This document shows positions 1-8,358 of a stretch of DNA of 34,625 nucleotides, one piece after another. The notes under the pieces were generated by a model. That model had not been told where the DNA came from, did not search any database, and saw only the letters and a list, made by a program, of their open reading frames with translations. Source of the stretch: Pseudooceanicola batsensis HTCC2597 (GTDB lineage: Bacteria; Pseudomonadota; Alphaproteobacteria; Rhodobacterales; Rhodobacteraceae); assembly GCF_000152725.1 (NCBI RefSeq), contig NZ_CH724131.1:696735-731359 (forward strand). The letters are read 5' to 3'. A program made the position numbers and the translations under genes. How positions within the stretch are numbered: the stretch's first letter is position 1; every line of letters starts with the position of its first letter.

Positions 1-62
1 CTTGACACCTCGGCCGGGATCCGCCTCCCTGCGCGCGTCGCCCGCGGAAACAGGACCACCCC

Positions 63-1304
63 GTGCCCCCCACCTGGACCGAGATGTTCCGCGCCTTCGG
101 TCGCATCGGCCTGCTCTCCTTCGGCGGACCCGCGGCGCAGATCTCCGTCATGCATGAGGAACTCGTGGCGCGCCGCGCCTGGATGTCCGAAAGGGACTTC
201 CTCGGCGCCCTGTCCTTCTGCATGCTGCTGCCCGGCCCCGAGGCCATGCAGCTGGCCACCTATGCCGGCTGGCGCCAGCGCGGCACCGCCGGGGGGCTGC
301 TGGCGGGGCTGCTCTTCACCCTGCCCGGTGCGCTCGTCATCCTGGGGCTCGCCTTCGCCTATGCGCGATGGGGTGGCATCCCGCTGATCCAGCAGGCCTT
401 TCTGGGGGTCAAGGCGCTCGTGATCGTGATCGTCCTGCAGGCGCTGTGGCGGATCTCGCGCAAGGCGCTCTCCGGGGCGCAGGGCTGGATCCTCGCCGCG
501 CTCGCCTTTCTCGGGCTCTTCGCGCTCGACCTGCCCTTTCCGCTCATCATCCTGGCGGCGGGCCTCTGGGGATACCTCTCGGCCCGCCCCGCGCCGGACG
601 AAGCGGAACGCCCGGTGGCCTCCCGGGCCGCCAGCCTGCGCACCGCACTCATCTGGCTGGCGCTCTGGATGGCGCCCCTCGCCCTCGTCGCGCTCGCCGG
701 ACACGCCTTTCTGACCGACCTCGCCCTCTTCTTCGCCAGGCTCGCCGTGGTCACCTTCGGCGGTGCCTACGCCGTTCTGGCCTACATGGCGCAGGCCGTG
801 GTCGAGACGCACGGCTGGATCGGCCCCGACGCGATGATCGATGCCCTCGGCCTCGCCGAGACCACCCCCGGCCCGCTGATCCTGGTCACCCAGTTCATCG
901 GTCATCTCGCGGGGATCGGCCAGGGCGGCCCGGCCCTGGGGCTCGGGGCCGGCCTGCTCACCCTCTGGATGACCTTCACCCCCTGTTTCCTGTGGATCTT
1001 CGCCTTCGCCCCGCATGTCGAGGCGATCCTGGCGAACCCGCGCCTCCGGGGCGCCCTGGCCGCGATCACGGCGGCGGTCGTGGGGGTGATCCTCAACCTG
1101 TCGCTGTGGTTCGCCCTCCACGTCCTGTTCCGGCGGGTGGAGGACGTGCGGGGCCTGACCCTGCCGGATCCGGCCAGTTTCGACCTTTTCGCCGCCAGCC
1201 TTACATGTCTTGCGGCAGGGTTGCTATTCGGGCTCAGGACCGGTCTGATGGTGGCTCTGCCCGTCATGGCCCTCGCGGCCGCGGCGGCAGCCCTGATCCC
1301 ATGA
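63..1304 (+). CDS. chrA: Chromate efflux transporter, CHR family
   Basis: A 413-residue inner-membrane protein of the CHR family, whose characterised members export chromate using the membrane potential. It has the family's two homologous halves: FGGP near residue 20 with LPGP near 56, then FGG near 232 with TPGP near 268. Each half is followed by several long hydrophobic segments, and the charged linker at about 175-192 joins them. The length is usual for two-domain ChrA. The start is GTG, preceded by AGGA about 9 bases upstream; no better start lies inside. The gene stands alone, with no chrB-type regulator visible, although the window begins only 62 bases upstream. Family assignment is firm; chromate as the true substrate is inferred, since some CHR proteins have not been tested. 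Confidence 0.92.
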   Translation: MPPTWTEMFRAFGRIGLLSFGGPAAQISVMHEELVARRAWMSERDFLGALSFCMLLPGPEAMQLATYAGWRQRGTAGGLLAGLLFTLPGALVILGLAFAYARWGGIPLIQQAFLGVKALVIVIVLQALWRISRKALSGAQGWILAALAFLGLFALDLPFPLIILAAGLWGYLSARPAPDEAERPVASRAASLRTALIWLALWMAPLALVALAGHAFLTDLALFFARLAVVTFGGAYAVLAYMAQAVVETHGWIGPDAMIDALGLAETTPGPLILVTQFIGHLAGIGQGGPALGLGAGLLTLWMTFTPCFLWIFAFAPHVEAILANPRLRGALAAITAAVVGVILNLSLWFALHVLFRRVEDVRGLTLPDPASFDLFAASLTCLAAGLLFGLRTGLMVALPVMALAAAAAALIP

Positions 1305-1376
1305 GCCGGCTGGCATAGGCGCTTCCGTTTTCACGCGAATCCCCTATGCTCGACTCTACAGACCGTGGAAACCCAT

Positions 1377-1880
1377 ATGTCGCGTTCGATTGACTACGGA
1401 AATCTCATGCACCGCGCGATGCGCGGCCTCATCCAAGAGGTCCTCGCGGACGTCGCCGACAACGGATTGCCCGGGAATCACCACTTCTTCATCACCTTCG
1501 ACACGACCCACGAGGATGCCCGCCTCGCCGACTGGTTGCGCGACCGCTATCCCAGGGAAATGACGGTCGTGCTGCAGCACTGGTTCGACAACCTCGTCGT
1601 GGGGGATGACGGCTTCGGCATCTCGCTCAATTTCGGCGATTCCCCTGAACGGCTGTTCATTCCCTACGATTCCATCCTGACCTTCGTCGATCCTTCGGTC
1701 GAATTCGGCCTCCGCTTCGAGACCCAGGACCAGGAGAGCGAGGCCGAGGATGCCGAAGCCTCCCCGCCGCTGCGCGCCCGCCGCGACGAGCCCGAGACCG
1801 AGGCCGAAGCAGACGCGGCCGGAGACGAGGACGAGGCGCAGGACGCCGAGGTCGTTCAGCTCGACAAGTTCCGCAAATAG
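1377..1880 (+). CDS. sspB: SspB-type ClpXP adaptor (alpha-proteobacterial form)
   Basis: A 167-residue cytoplasmic protein of the SspB family. SspB tethers ssrA-tagged and other substrates to ClpX for degradation. The folded domain covers about residues 1-115 and includes the family pattern HHFFITFDT, a conserved LRDRYP segment and FGDSPERLFIPYDSI. A long, very acidic linker follows (about 115-155), ending in a short basic/hydrophobic tail (VVQLDKFRK) that is the likely ClpX-docking peptide. I chose ATG at 1377 over the in-frame GTG at 1365, because homologues usually begin MxRxIDYG. A weak -10-like TATGCT lies at 1345-1350. It has the same orientation as the next gene but is separated from it by 127 bases. 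Confidence 0.87.
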   Translation: MSRSIDYGNLMHRAMRGLIQEVLADVADNGLPGNHHFFITFDTTHEDARLADWLRDRYPREMTVVLQHWFDNLVVGDDGFGISLNFGDSPERLFIPYDSILTFVDPSVEFGLRFETQDQESEAEDAEASPPLRARRDEPETEAEADAAGDEDEAQDAEVVQLDKFRK

Positions 1881-2007
1881 GCCTCCCGGCGGCCTCTTGG
1901 CGGCCCCCGGGCGTGAAATTTTTATGAAACCTCATGGAACCGGCTTGCTGCCTCCGGCCGTTCGTCGTTCATCAACCGAAAGAAATCCGAGGAGGGAGTC
2001 TTCGAGC

Positions 2008-2565
2008 ATGGCCAGTGATTTCACCGTTTTCCTGGGCGAGTTGATGCGGAACCCGCGCGAGGTTTCGGCCATCGCCCCGTCTTCGGCCGCGGTCGCCCGC
2101 AAGATGACCGAAGGCGTCGAGAACGTCGAAGGTCCGATCGTCGAGATCGGCCCCGGGACCGGAAGCTTCACCAAGGCCATTCTCGAGCGCGGGGTCGCGC
2201 CGGAACGTCTGATCCTGATGGAGCTCAATCCGCGGTTCTGCGAGGAACTGGCGCGCAAGTTTCCCGGCGTCACGGTGCTCAACCGGCCCGCGCAGGAGAT
2301 CGAGAACATCGGCTTCTCGAACCTCGGCTGTGTCATCTCCGGCGTGCCCGTCCTGGCCCGTCCGCAGATCCAGCGCGAAGTGGTGGGGCGGGCCTTCAAC
2401 GTCATGGCGCCCGACGGGGTTTTCGTCCAGATCACCTATTCTCCGAACGCTCCCATTCCCGAGGATGTGCAGATCGACATGGGCATCACCGCGACCAAGC
2501 GGGGGACCGTCTGGGCCAACCTTCCCCCGGCGCGCGTCTTCGAATTTCGTCGCAAGGTGCAGTGA
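2008..2565 (+). CDS. Class I SAM-dependent methyltransferase, PmtA-like
   Basis: A 185-residue soluble methyltransferase. It carries the SAM-binding motif EIGPGTG (about 46-52), an acidic ELNP after strand 2 (about 72-75), and SGVP (about 111-114) where rRNA dimethylases have NLPY. The AIAPSS stretch near residue 21 and the SG-x-P motif resemble the rhizobial-type phospholipid N-methyltransferases (PmtA), which make phosphatidylcholine from phosphatidylethanolamine. The start at 2008 is set by GGAGGG at 1991-1996; the reading frame is open further upstream, but that part overlaps sspB. A lipid substrate is inferred from motif resemblance only. A KsgA-like RNA methyltransferase is the alternative, but less likely because the protein is short and lacks the C-terminal domain. 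Confidence 0.75.
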   Translation: MASDFTVFLGELMRNPREVSAIAPSSAAVARKMTEGVENVEGPIVEIGPGTGSFTKAILERGVAPERLILMELNPRFCEELARKFPGVTVLNRPAQEIENIGFSNLGCVISGVPVLARPQIQREVVGRAFNVMAPDGVFVQITYSPNAPIPEDVQIDMGITATKRGTVWANLPPARVFEFRRKVQ

Positions 2566-2631
2566 CCGCCCCGCGCCGCAGGGCACTCACGCCGCTTGTC
2601 CCCTTCCATGGGTCATCCCGCGAATCCGTCC

Positions 2632-2652
2632 TCCTCGGGCCCGACCCGAGGA
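2632..2652. terminator. GC-rich hairpin between convergent genes
   Basis: A perfect 8-bp stem (TCCTCGGG / CCCGAGGA) with a 5-base loop lies between the convergent methyltransferase and tetR genes. There is no T-run, so it is only a possible bidirectional terminator. The rest of the 155-base gap shows nothing recognisable. Confidence 0.4.
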
Positions 2653-2720
2653 TGCGCCCGCTCGGCAGGATGATGGCGCCCGCGCCTGAAAATGGCTCCC
2701 GCCCGTTCGGCGCAACGCCC

Positions 2721-3311
2721 TCACTTCACCCGGTTTTCCAGCATGTCCAGGAACACCGCCGTGTGCTGGCGCAGCGTCTCGGGATTGTCCGTGCTGCGCG
2801 ATGAGGTCCAGAGCGCCGCGGAGAACATGGCGATGATCCGCGCCAGCGCCTTGCGGTGCGCCAGGGGCAGCTGCGACTTCTTCTCGCGCTGCAGGGCCAT
2901 GGTGAATGCGTTCTCGAGCTTGGTGTTGTGCTCCGACACCTTCCGCGCGACATCCGGATCGTGGGGCGCGGTCTCGGTCGCGGCATTGGCGACGAAACAA
3001 CCCGGCCCGGGCAGCCCGATTCCCTCGGCCATCTCGATCAGCCGGCCGAAATAGGCGGTGATCGCCGGCAGCCCGTCGTGCGAGCTGAACACCGGGTTCA
3101 GCACCGGGGCCACCACATGTTCGTGATAGCGCGGAAAACATGCGAGGTAGAGCGACCGCTTGCTGCCATAGTCGGTATAGATGCCGTGGCGGCTGACCCC
3201 GGTCTTCTTGACGAGCGTGTCCATCGACGTCGCCTCGTAGCCGCCGTACCAGAATTGGGCGAGCGCGCTGTCGGCGAGACTTTCGGGGGTATGGGAGGGC
3301 TTGCGTGGCAT
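2721..3311 (-). CDS. TetR/AcrR family transcriptional regulator
   Basis: A 196-residue one-component repressor. The N-terminal helix-turn-helix is typical of the family (about residues 10-55: FWYGGYEATSMDTLVKKTGVSRHGIYTDYGSKRSLY). The C-terminal half is an all-helical ligand domain of the AefR/TetR_C type, with the GCFVANAATE pattern often seen in regulators of organic-compound detoxification. It is divergent from fumC. A near-perfect palindrome sits 11 bases upstream of its start codon, between -10- and -35-like hexamers, so autorepression is likely. No obvious target gene is adjacent apart from fumC. The ligand is unknown. Confidence 0.88.
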   Translation of the reverse strand: MPRKPSHTPESLADSALAQFWYGGYEATSMDTLVKKTGVSRHGIYTDYGSKRSLYLACFPRYHEHVVAPVLNPVFSSHDGLPAITAYFGRLIEMAEGIGLPGPGCFVANAATETAPHDPDVARKVSEHNTKLENAFTMALQREKKSQLPLAHRKALARIIAMFSAALWTSSRSTDNPETLRQHTAVFLDMLENRVK

Positions 3312-3317
3312 ACCTCA

Positions 3318-3346
3318 TCTATGTCGGAACACGTGTTCTGACACAA
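3318..3346 (-). promoter_or_regulatory. Candidate tetR promoter, probably leaderless
   Basis: On the minus strand TTGTGT (3346-3341) and CATAGA (3323-3318) are 17 bases apart. The predicted start of transcription falls on or next to the A of the tetR ATG at 3311, so the message would have almost no leader. The hexamers are weak, as is common for repressor genes. Confidence 0.4.
3322..3343. promoter_or_regulatory. Candidate TetR operator (22-bp inverted repeat)
   Basis: An inverted repeat in which 10 of 11 base pairs match. The core is the perfect 12-mer GAACACGTGTTC (3327-3338), extended by TGTC on the left and GACA on the right with one mismatched pair. It fills the spacer between the candidate -35 and -10 of tetR. 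Its size and symmetry fit a TetR dimer site. Confidence 0.72.
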
Positions 3347-3383
3347 GACGGCAAAAGAACGAAGCGGCGCTTTTTTGCCCGGA

Positions 3384-3412
3384 TTGCGTGCGCGCAGGCG
3401 ACAGCGTATAGC
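3384..3412 (+). promoter_or_regulatory. Candidate fumC promoter
   Basis: TTGCGT (3384-3389) and TATAGC (3407-3412) are 17 bases apart, with fumC starting 31 bases downstream. The match to the housekeeping consensus is moderate. A 7-bp inverted repeat (GGCAAAA at 3350-3356, TTTTGCC at 3373-3379) lies just upstream. Confidence 0.4.
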
Positions 3413-3443
3413 CGACGCGACGTCATAGCCCGGAGTACCCACG

Positions 3444-4838
3444 ATGACCCAGACCCGCACGGAAAGCGACAGTTTCGGCCCGCTCGAAGTTCCCGCCGAC
3501 AAGTATTGGGGCGCGCAGACGCAGCGCTCGATCATGAACTTCCCGATCGGATGGGAGAAACAGCCCGTTGCCATCGTCCGTGCGCTCGGCGTCATCAAGC
3601 AGGCCTGTGCCCAGGCCAACAAGGAGAGCGGCGCGCTGGACGCCAAGCTTGCCGATGCGATCGTCCAGGCGGCAAGCGAGGTGGTCGAGGGCCGGTTCGA
3701 CGACAATTTTCCGCTGGTCGTCTGGCAGACCGGATCGGGCACCCAGTCCAACATGAATGCCAACGAGGTCATCGCCAACCGCGCGATCGAGATCCTCGGC
3801 GGCACGATCGGGTCGAAGGACCCGGTGCATCCGAACGACCACTGCAACATGGGTCAGAGCTCGAACGATACCTTCCCGACCGCCATGCACATCGCGGCCG
3901 CGATGACCGCAAGGGACGTTCTGCTTCCGGGTTTGAAAAAGCTTCTCAAGGGGTTGGAGGCCAAATCCGACCAATTCAAGGACATCATCAAGATCGGGCG
4001 GACGCACACCCAGGATGCCACGCCGCTGACGCTCGGCCAGGAATTCTCGGGGTATGCGCATCAGATCCGCCAGGGCATCGCCCGGATCGAGACCGCCCTG
4101 CCGGGTATCTACGAACTGGCCCAGGGCGGCACGGCCGTCGGCACCGGGCTGAACACGAAACAGGGCTGGGGCGAGACGGTCGCGAAGAACATGGCCGAGA
4201 TCACCGGCCTGCCCTTCGTCACCGCCCCCAACAAGTTCGAGGCGCTGGCCGCGCATGACGCCATGGTCTTCATGTCCGGGGCGCTGTCGACCGTGGCGGG
4301 GTCGATGTACAAGATCGCCAACGACATCCGGTTCCTGGGCTCCGGTCCCCGCTCGGGCCTGGGCGAACTGATCCTGCCCGAGAACGAGCCCGGATCCTCG
4401 ATCATGCCGGGCAAGGTCAACCCGACCCAGGCCGAGGCGATGACCCAGGTGGCGGCCCATGTGATGGGCAATGACGCCGCCATCAAGTTTGCGGGGAGCC
4501 AGGGCCATTTCGAACTGAACGTCTACAACCCCATGATGTCCTACAACCTGCTGCAGTCCATGCAGCTTCTGGGCGACGTGGCCGACAGCTTTACCGAACG
4601 GATGCTGAACGGCATCGAGGCGAACGAGCCGCGCATCGAGAAGCTGATGAAGGAATCGCTGATGCTGGTGACGGCGCTGGCCCCCACGATCGGCTATGAC
4701 AACGCCACCAAGGTCGCGAAGACGGCGCACAAGAACGGCACCACCCTCAAGGAAGAAGCCATCGCGCTTGGTTTCGTCGACGAAGAGACCTTCGACAAGG
4801 TCGTGCGCCCGGAACAGATGATCGGCCCCAAGGCCTGA
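3444..4838 (+). CDS. fumC: Fumarate hydratase, class II
   Basis: A 464-residue iron-independent fumarase that interconverts fumarate and L-malate in the TCA cycle; the family forms homotetramers. Substrate-binding motifs are present: [10 protein letters not shown] at about 96-105, HPNDHCN from 129, [11 protein letters not shown] at 139-149 and [10 protein letters not shown] from 185. The superfamily signature [11 protein letters not shown] begins at 317 and carries the catalytic serine. The length matches FumC. GGAG at 3432 fixes the ATG at 3444. The gene ends in a strong intrinsic terminator, so it is probably a single-gene unit. No class I fumarase is seen nearby. Confidence 0.97.
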   Translation: MTQTRTESDSFGPLEVPADKYWGAQTQRSIMNFPIGWEKQPVAIVRALGVIKQACAQANKESGALDAKLADAIVQAASEVVEGRFDDNFPLVVWQTGSGTQSNMNANEVIANRAIEILGGTIGSKDPVHPNDHCNMGQSSNDTFPTAMHIAAAMTARDVLLPGLKKLLKGLEAKSDQFKDIIKIGRTHTQDATPLTLGQEFSGYAHQIRQGIARIETALPGIYELAQGGTAVGTGLNTKQGWGETVAKNMAEITGLPFVTAPNKFEALAAHDAMVFMSGALSTVAGSMYKIANDIRFLGSGPRSGLGELILPENEPGSSIMPGKVNPTQAEAMTQVAAHVMGNDAAIKFAGSQGHFELNVYNPMMSYNLLQSMQLLGDVADSFTERMLNGIEANEPRIEKLMKESLMLVTALAPTIGYDNATKVAKTAHKNGTTLKEEAIALGFVDEETFDKVVRPEQMIGPKA

Positions 4839-4864
4839 TCCTTCCTCGGGTTTCACCTGTCAGG

Positions 4865-4889
4865 GGGCGGCTTTCGGGCCGCCCTTTTT
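4865..4889 (+). terminator. Rho-independent terminator of fumC
   Basis: A perfect 7-bp GC stem (GGGCGGC / GCCGCCC) with a 6-base loop is followed directly by TTTTT, 26 bases after the fumC stop. This is the only textbook intrinsic terminator in the window. Confidence 0.9.
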
Positions 4890-4929
4890 CGTGCTGGCGC
4901 GGGATCACCCGGCGCATTAGGATCCGGGC

Positions 4930-5130
4930 ATGAGCAAGATCGTGAACCTGAACCGCGCCAGAAAGCAGAAGCAGCGTTCGGACAAGCGGGCGACGGCCGA
5001 TGCGAATGCGGTCAAGTTCGGCCGCACCAGGGCGGAAAAAACGCAGGAGCGGAGCGAGAGGGATCAGGCGGCGCGCAGGCTCGACGGGCACAGGCTCGAC
5101 GGGCACGGGCGCGACGATCCGGACGGCTGA
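4930..5130 (+). CDS. DUF4169 family small basic protein
   Basis: A 66-residue protein starting MSKIVNLNRARKQKQR, rich in Arg, Lys and Asp and containing the AVKFGRTRAEK segment typical of DUF4169 proteins in Rhodobacterales. It is predicted to be largely helical and soluble, and its function is unknown. Its stop overlaps the start of the next gene by one base (TGATG), so the two are translationally coupled. The C-terminal end carries an exact 15-bp tandem duplication that repeats RLDGH; homologues, as I recall them, usually have one copy. AGGA upstream of the ATG serves as ribosome-binding site. Confidence 0.8.
   Translation: MSKIVNLNRARKQKQRSDKRATADANAVKFGRTRAEKTQERSERDQAARRLDGHRLDGHGRDDPDG
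5077..5106 (+). repeat. Exact 15-bp tandem duplication, in frame
   Basis: The unit AGGCTCGACGGGCAC occurs twice without a gap (5077-5091, 5092-5106) and duplicates the residues RLDGH near the C-terminus of the DUF4169 protein. The identity of the two copies suggests a recent slippage event. Confidence 0.95.
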
Positions 5131-5345
5131 TGCCGACGCGCCCCGAGAAACACTCCTTGACGCTGCGCGGGCACCGCACCAGTGTCTCTCTCGAACCGGA
5201 ATTCTGGCAGGCGTTCCGCGATATCGCTGCGGAACGGAATGTGCCGATCAATGCCCTGGCGGCGCAGATCGACGAGCGGCGCGGAACCGACGCCGGCCTG
5301 GCCTCGGCCATCCGGGTCTTTGTCCTTGACCACTATCGCGGCTGA
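5130..5345 (+). CDS. Ribbon-helix-helix domain protein
   Basis: A 71-residue protein. HRTSVSLEPEFWQAFRDIAAERNVPINALAAQID matches the ribbon-helix-helix fold: a short strand with alternating residues (RTSVSL), helix A, a turn and helix B. Proteins of this type in Rhodobacterales are annotated as ribbon-helix-helix and often follow DUF4169. The fold normally forms a dimer that inserts the paired strand into the DNA major groove, so DNA binding is expected but not shown. It is coupled to the preceding gene by a one-base overlap, and its stop touches the stop of the convergent DUF4167 gene. Confidence 0.8.
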   Translation: MPTRPEKHSLTLRGHRTSVSLEPEFWQAFRDIAAERNVPINALAAQIDERRGTDAGLASAIRVFVLDHYRG

Positions 5346-5915
5346 TTATTCGGCGGCAGTGGCGCTGTCTTCGCCCGACTTGCCGTCACCGTTGCCCGAG
5401 TCCTTCTTGGCCCGCGGCTTGCGATTATAGCTCCGCTTGGGCTTCGAGGCGGGTTCTTCGGACCCGCTCCGCGCCTCTTCGGGCGTCTCGACCAGCCCGG
5501 ATTCGCTGTCGTTGCCCGAGGCATCGATCACATCCGGCTGATCCCCGCCGCCGGGCACCGATTGCTCGGCCTCCTGCTGGTCGGAACTGTCCTGCTTGGC
5601 GCGTTCGCGGTCGCGTTCGGACTGCCGCTTGCGGTTCTCGGCATCCTGCTGTTCGCGCTGCTTTTCCTGCTCTTTCTGGGCCGAGCCCAGCATGCGCAGA
5701 TAATGCTCGGCATGCTGCTGGAAGTTCTCGGTGGCCACCCGGTCACCGCCCAGCTGCGCATCCCGCGCGAGCTGATTGTACTTGTCGATGATCTGTTGCG
5801 GCGTACCGCGGACCTTGCCTTCCGGACCCGAAGAGTCGAAGACCCGATTTACGATATTGCCGACAGACCGATTACGGTTCGACTTGTTGCGCGAACGTGA
5901 TTTCGAAGATCTCAT
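5346..5915 (-). CDS. DUF4167 domain-containing protein
   Basis: A 189-residue protein. The N-terminal domain (about 1-75) starts MRSSKSRSRNKSNRNRS and continues NRVFDSSGPEGKVRGTPQQIIDKYNQLARDAQLGGDRV...NFQQHAEHYLRML, the DUF4167 core. Its extreme basic, Arg/Asn-rich start suggests nucleic-acid binding. The rest is a low-complexity, charged tail (Glu/Gln/Lys-rich, then Ser/Pro-rich) likely to be disordered. I chose ATG at 5915 because AAGAGG lies just upstream; the longer in-frame GTG at 5954 has no good ribosome-binding site and is not how homologues start. It lies downstream of prfA-prmC in the same direction, a common order in this group, with a 201-base gap. Function unknown. Confidence 0.87.
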   Translation of the reverse strand: MRSSKSRSRNKSNRNRSVGNIVNRVFDSSGPEGKVRGTPQQIIDKYNQLARDAQLGGDRVATENFQQHAEHYLRMLGSAQKEQEKQREQQDAENRKRQSERDRERAKQDSSDQQEAEQSVPGGGDQPDVIDASGNDSESGLVETPEEARSGSEEPASKPKRSYNRKPRAKKDSGNGDGKSGEDSATAAE

Positions 5916-6116
5916 GGGCCTCTTGTGAGCCTTGCTTGAATGGCTGTCGTTCACACCAGCCTGCGCAAAGAAAGTGGCGCGGCGGGTCTTCGACGTTTTG
6001 GGCTTACCAAAGTCCGGGCAGATGCATGCCGCATCCGCTGCCGTGACGTACCTAAGGACTAAACATGTCCGAACCCTGAATACAAGGGGTAACTGGGAAA
6101 GAAATCCCCAAGGGCC

Positions 6117-6956
6117 CTATTGTGGTCGCAAAGCAGCCACCACGCGGTCCCGGCCGTCGAGGTCGGGAAAGGTCCGGATCTCCGTCAGTCCCGCATCGCG
6201 GAAGAGACCGGCAACCGCCCCGGCCTGGGTCGGTCCGATCTCGACCAGCAGCCTTCCGCCGGGAACCAGCCGGGCCGGCGCCTGCGCCGCGATGGCCCGG
6301 TAGGCGCCGAGACCGTCGACCCCATCGGTGAGGGCCTGCCGTGGGTCGAACTTGGTGACGTCGGGGGCAAGGCCGCTCATCTCTTCGGGCGCGATGTAGG
6401 GCGGGTTCGACACGATCAGATCGAACGTTCCGTCGACCCCCGCCATCCAGTCGGACCGGACCAGCGACAGGCGGTCGGCAACGCCGCAGGTCGCGGCATT
6501 CTCCGCCGCCGTCGCAAGCGCCCCCTCGGAAAGGTCCGACCCGACGCCGCGCGCATCCGCCCTTTCGGCCAGCAGGGAGATCACGATGCAGCCGGTTCCC
6601 GTGCCGAGGTCGAGTACCCGGTCGAAGCGCCGTTCAAGAGCGATCTGGACCAGCGTCTCGGTTTCCGGGCGCGGATCGAGGGTCGCGGGCGAGACGTCGA
6701 ACCAGCGGCCGTAGAACCAGCGGCCGCCGACGATGCGCGACACCGGTTCGTGAAGAAGGCGCCGCGCGATCAGTCCGTCGAACGCCTCCTCGGAGCCGGG
6801 GCCGATCTCATCCTGCGCCATGAGCGAAATGCGGTCGGCGCCCACCTCCAGCGCATGGGCCATCAGCCGGCGGGCGTCGCGTTCCGGCGTGCCGGTCCCG
6901 GCAGCGGCGAGACGGGCGATACCCTCGGCCATCGCGGCGCGCACGCTGCGCGTCAC
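6117..6956 (-). CDS. prmC: Peptide chain release factor N5-glutamine methyltransferase
   Basis: A 279-residue SAM-dependent enzyme that methylates the glutamine of the GGQ motif in release factors. It has an N-terminal helical domain (about 1-75) that holds the release factor, the SAM loop DLGTGTG at 116-122, and the catalytic NPPY at 184-187 ([11 protein letters not shown]). The start is GTG at 6956, giving a 4-base GTGA overlap with the end of prfA. The substrate gene thus lies immediately upstream, as is usual. It ends in TAG. Confidence 0.95.
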   Translation of the reverse strand: MTRSVRAAMAEGIARLAAAGTGTPERDARRLMAHALEVGADRISLMAQDEIGPGSEEAFDGLIARRLLHEPVSRIVGGRWFYGRWFDVSPATLDPRPETETLVQIALERRFDRVLDLGTGTGCIVISLLAERADARGVGSDLSEGALATAAENAATCGVADRLSLVRSDWMAGVDGTFDLIVSNPPYIAPEEMSGLAPDVTKFDPRQALTDGVDGLGAYRAIAAQAPARLVPGGRLLVEIGPTQAGAVAGLFRDAGLTEIRTFPDLDGRDRVVAALRPQ

Positions 6957-8002
6957 CCCTCCATCTCCGCCATCAGCATGGCCTGGTGATCGGCGGTCAG
7001 CGCGTCGATCACCTCGTCCAGATCGCCCTGCATCACCTGGTCCAGACGGTAGAGCGTCAGGTTGATCCGGTGGTCCGTCACCCTGCCCTGCGGGAAATTG
7101 TACGTCCGGATCCGCTCGCTGCGGTCGCCCGTACCCACCTGCGCCTTGCGATCCGCCGCCCGCGCATCGGCGGCCTTCTGGCGTTCCAGGTCGAAGAGGC
7201 GCGTGCGCAGGACCTGCATGGCGATGGCGCGGTTCTGATGCTGCGACTTTTCCGAGCTGACGACTACGATACCCGTCGGCACATGGGTGATGCGCACGGC
7301 TGAATCCGTGGTGTTCACGTGCTGGCCGCCGGCCCCGCTCGCGCGCATCGTGTCGATGCGGATTTCGGACGGGTCGATCTGGATATCCACATCCTCTGCC
7401 TCGGGGAGCACGGCCACCGTCGCGGCCGAGGTGTGGATGCGCCCGCCGCTCTCGGTTTCCGGGACGCGCTGCACGCGGTGCACGCCGCTTTCGAACTTGA
7501 GCCGGGCAAAGACGTTCTCGCCCTGGACATTCGCGACGACTTCCTTGATCCCGCCAAGCTCGGTCTCGTTCAGTTCGACCACCTGGAACCGCCATCCCCG
7601 TGCTTCGGAATACCGCTGGTACATTCGCAGCAGGTCGCCGGCGAACAGCGCCGCCTCGTCCCCGCCGGTGCCGGGCCGTATCTCGATCATGGCCGGGCGG
7701 CTGTCGGCGGCGTCCTTCGGCAGCAGCGCGATCTGCAGCGCCTGTTCCAGCTCGGGCAGGTCGTGCCTGAGCCGCTGGATCTCCTCGTCGGCGAGGGCCC
7801 GCATCTCGGGATCGTCGCGCAGGCCCTCGGCCTCGCTCAGCGCGGTCTGCGCCTGCTCCCAGGCGGCGATCGTCGCCACCACGGGGCGCAGTTCGGAGTA
7901 TTCGCGCGACAGGGCGGCGAAGTCGCCGCCGCCCTCGGCCATGCGCGCCTCGAGATATTCAAAGCGCTGCGTGATCTGCGCCAGTCTGTCCGCGGATATC
8001 AT
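6953..8002 (-). CDS. prfA: Peptide chain release factor 1
   Basis: A 349-residue class I release factor that reads UAA and UAG and triggers peptide release at the ribosome. The stop-codon-reading PxT motif is PET at 181-183, inside [19 protein letters not shown]. This context belongs to RF1; RF2 has SPF. The catalytic GGQ is at 225-227 in [15 protein letters not shown]. No frameshift site is present, as expected for RF1. It is the first gene of prfA-prmC and diverges from a small secreted protein across a 62-base region. Confidence 0.97.
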   Translation of the reverse strand: MISADRLAQITQRFEYLEARMAEGGGDFAALSREYSELRPVVATIAAWEQAQTALSEAEGLRDDPEMRALADEEIQRLRHDLPELEQALQIALLPKDAADSRPAMIEIRPGTGGDEAALFAGDLLRMYQRYSEARGWRFQVVELNETELGGIKEVVANVQGENVFARLKFESGVHRVQRVPETESGGRIHTSAATVAVLPEAEDVDIQIDPSEIRIDTMRASGAGGQHVNTTDSAVRITHVPTGIVVVSSEKSQHQNRAIAMQVLRTRLFDLERQKAADARAADRKAQVGTGDRSERIRTYNFPQGRVTDHRINLTLYRLDQVMQGDLDEVIDALTADHQAMLMAEMEG

Positions 8003-8029
8003 GGGCCTGCTGTCCCCTATTCGTGATGC

Positions 8030-8058
8030 TTGGTCAAGGGCGGGGCCCGTGCTAGCCT
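8030..8058 (+). promoter_or_regulatory. Candidate promoter for a leaderless transcript
   Basis: TTGGTC (8030-8035) and TAGCCT (8053-8058) are 17 bases apart, and the ATG of the next gene is only 6 bases after the -10. Transcription would begin at or next to the start codon. No Shine-Dalgarno sequence precedes the ATG, which agrees with a leaderless message. Confidence 0.45.
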
Positions 8059-8064
8059 TCTTGC

Positions 8065-8358
8065 ATGAGATGGTTGGCCCTTGCCATGGCGCTTGCGCCC
8101 GTTCCGGCCGTCGCGGACGGCACTATCGGTGGAAAGACCGTCGACTGCTATTGCACCGACAGCTCGGGCGCCCGCATCGAAATGGGCCAGGTGATCTGCA
8201 TGGAGGTGAACGGCCGCATCTTCACGGCACAGTGCCAGATGTCGCTCAACGTTCCGATGTGGCGGGAATTGCAGGAAGGATGCCTGAGTTCGCAAGCCCG
8301 GCCGATGAGCCCGGCCCCGCCGGATGGACCGGTGCCCGAAGCGCCGTTCAGAGGCTGA
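8065..8358 (+). CDS. Small secreted protein of unknown function
   Basis: A 97-residue protein with a clear signal peptide ([19 protein letters not shown], probable cleavage near residue 18) and a mature part of about 79 residues. The mature part holds cysteines in a CYC pair followed by three more (VICME, AQCQM, EGCLS), so disulfides in the periplasm are likely. The C-terminus is proline-rich. I do not recognise a named family, though similar short secreted proteins are common in roseobacters. It diverges from prfA and overlaps the end of the convergent Crp/Fnr gene by 11 bases. Confidence 0.72.
   Translation: MRWLALAMALAPVPAVADGTIGGKTVDCYCTDSSGARIEMGQVICMEVNGRIFTAQCQMSLNVPMWRELQEGCLSSQARPMSPAPPDGPVPEAPFRG

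Noticed and set aside
1..62. TTGACA at the very start as a chrA promoter
   Set aside because: No -10 hexamer is found at 16-18 bases from it, and the region is cut by the window edge.
368..1318. A second plus-strand frame inside chrA
   Set aside because: It is rich in Pro, Arg and Gly with no membrane or domain pattern, whereas the chrA frame has both CHR halves.
3423..4856. A 477-residue open frame antisense to fumC
   Set aside because: fumC is certain; the antisense product is low-complexity and follows the third-position GC pattern of the sense gene.
6700..6730. Near-repeat of 15 bases in prmC (two copies of the GRWF-coding stretch)
   Set aside because: It lies in a conserved part of PrmC where such residues are normal, and no extra length results.
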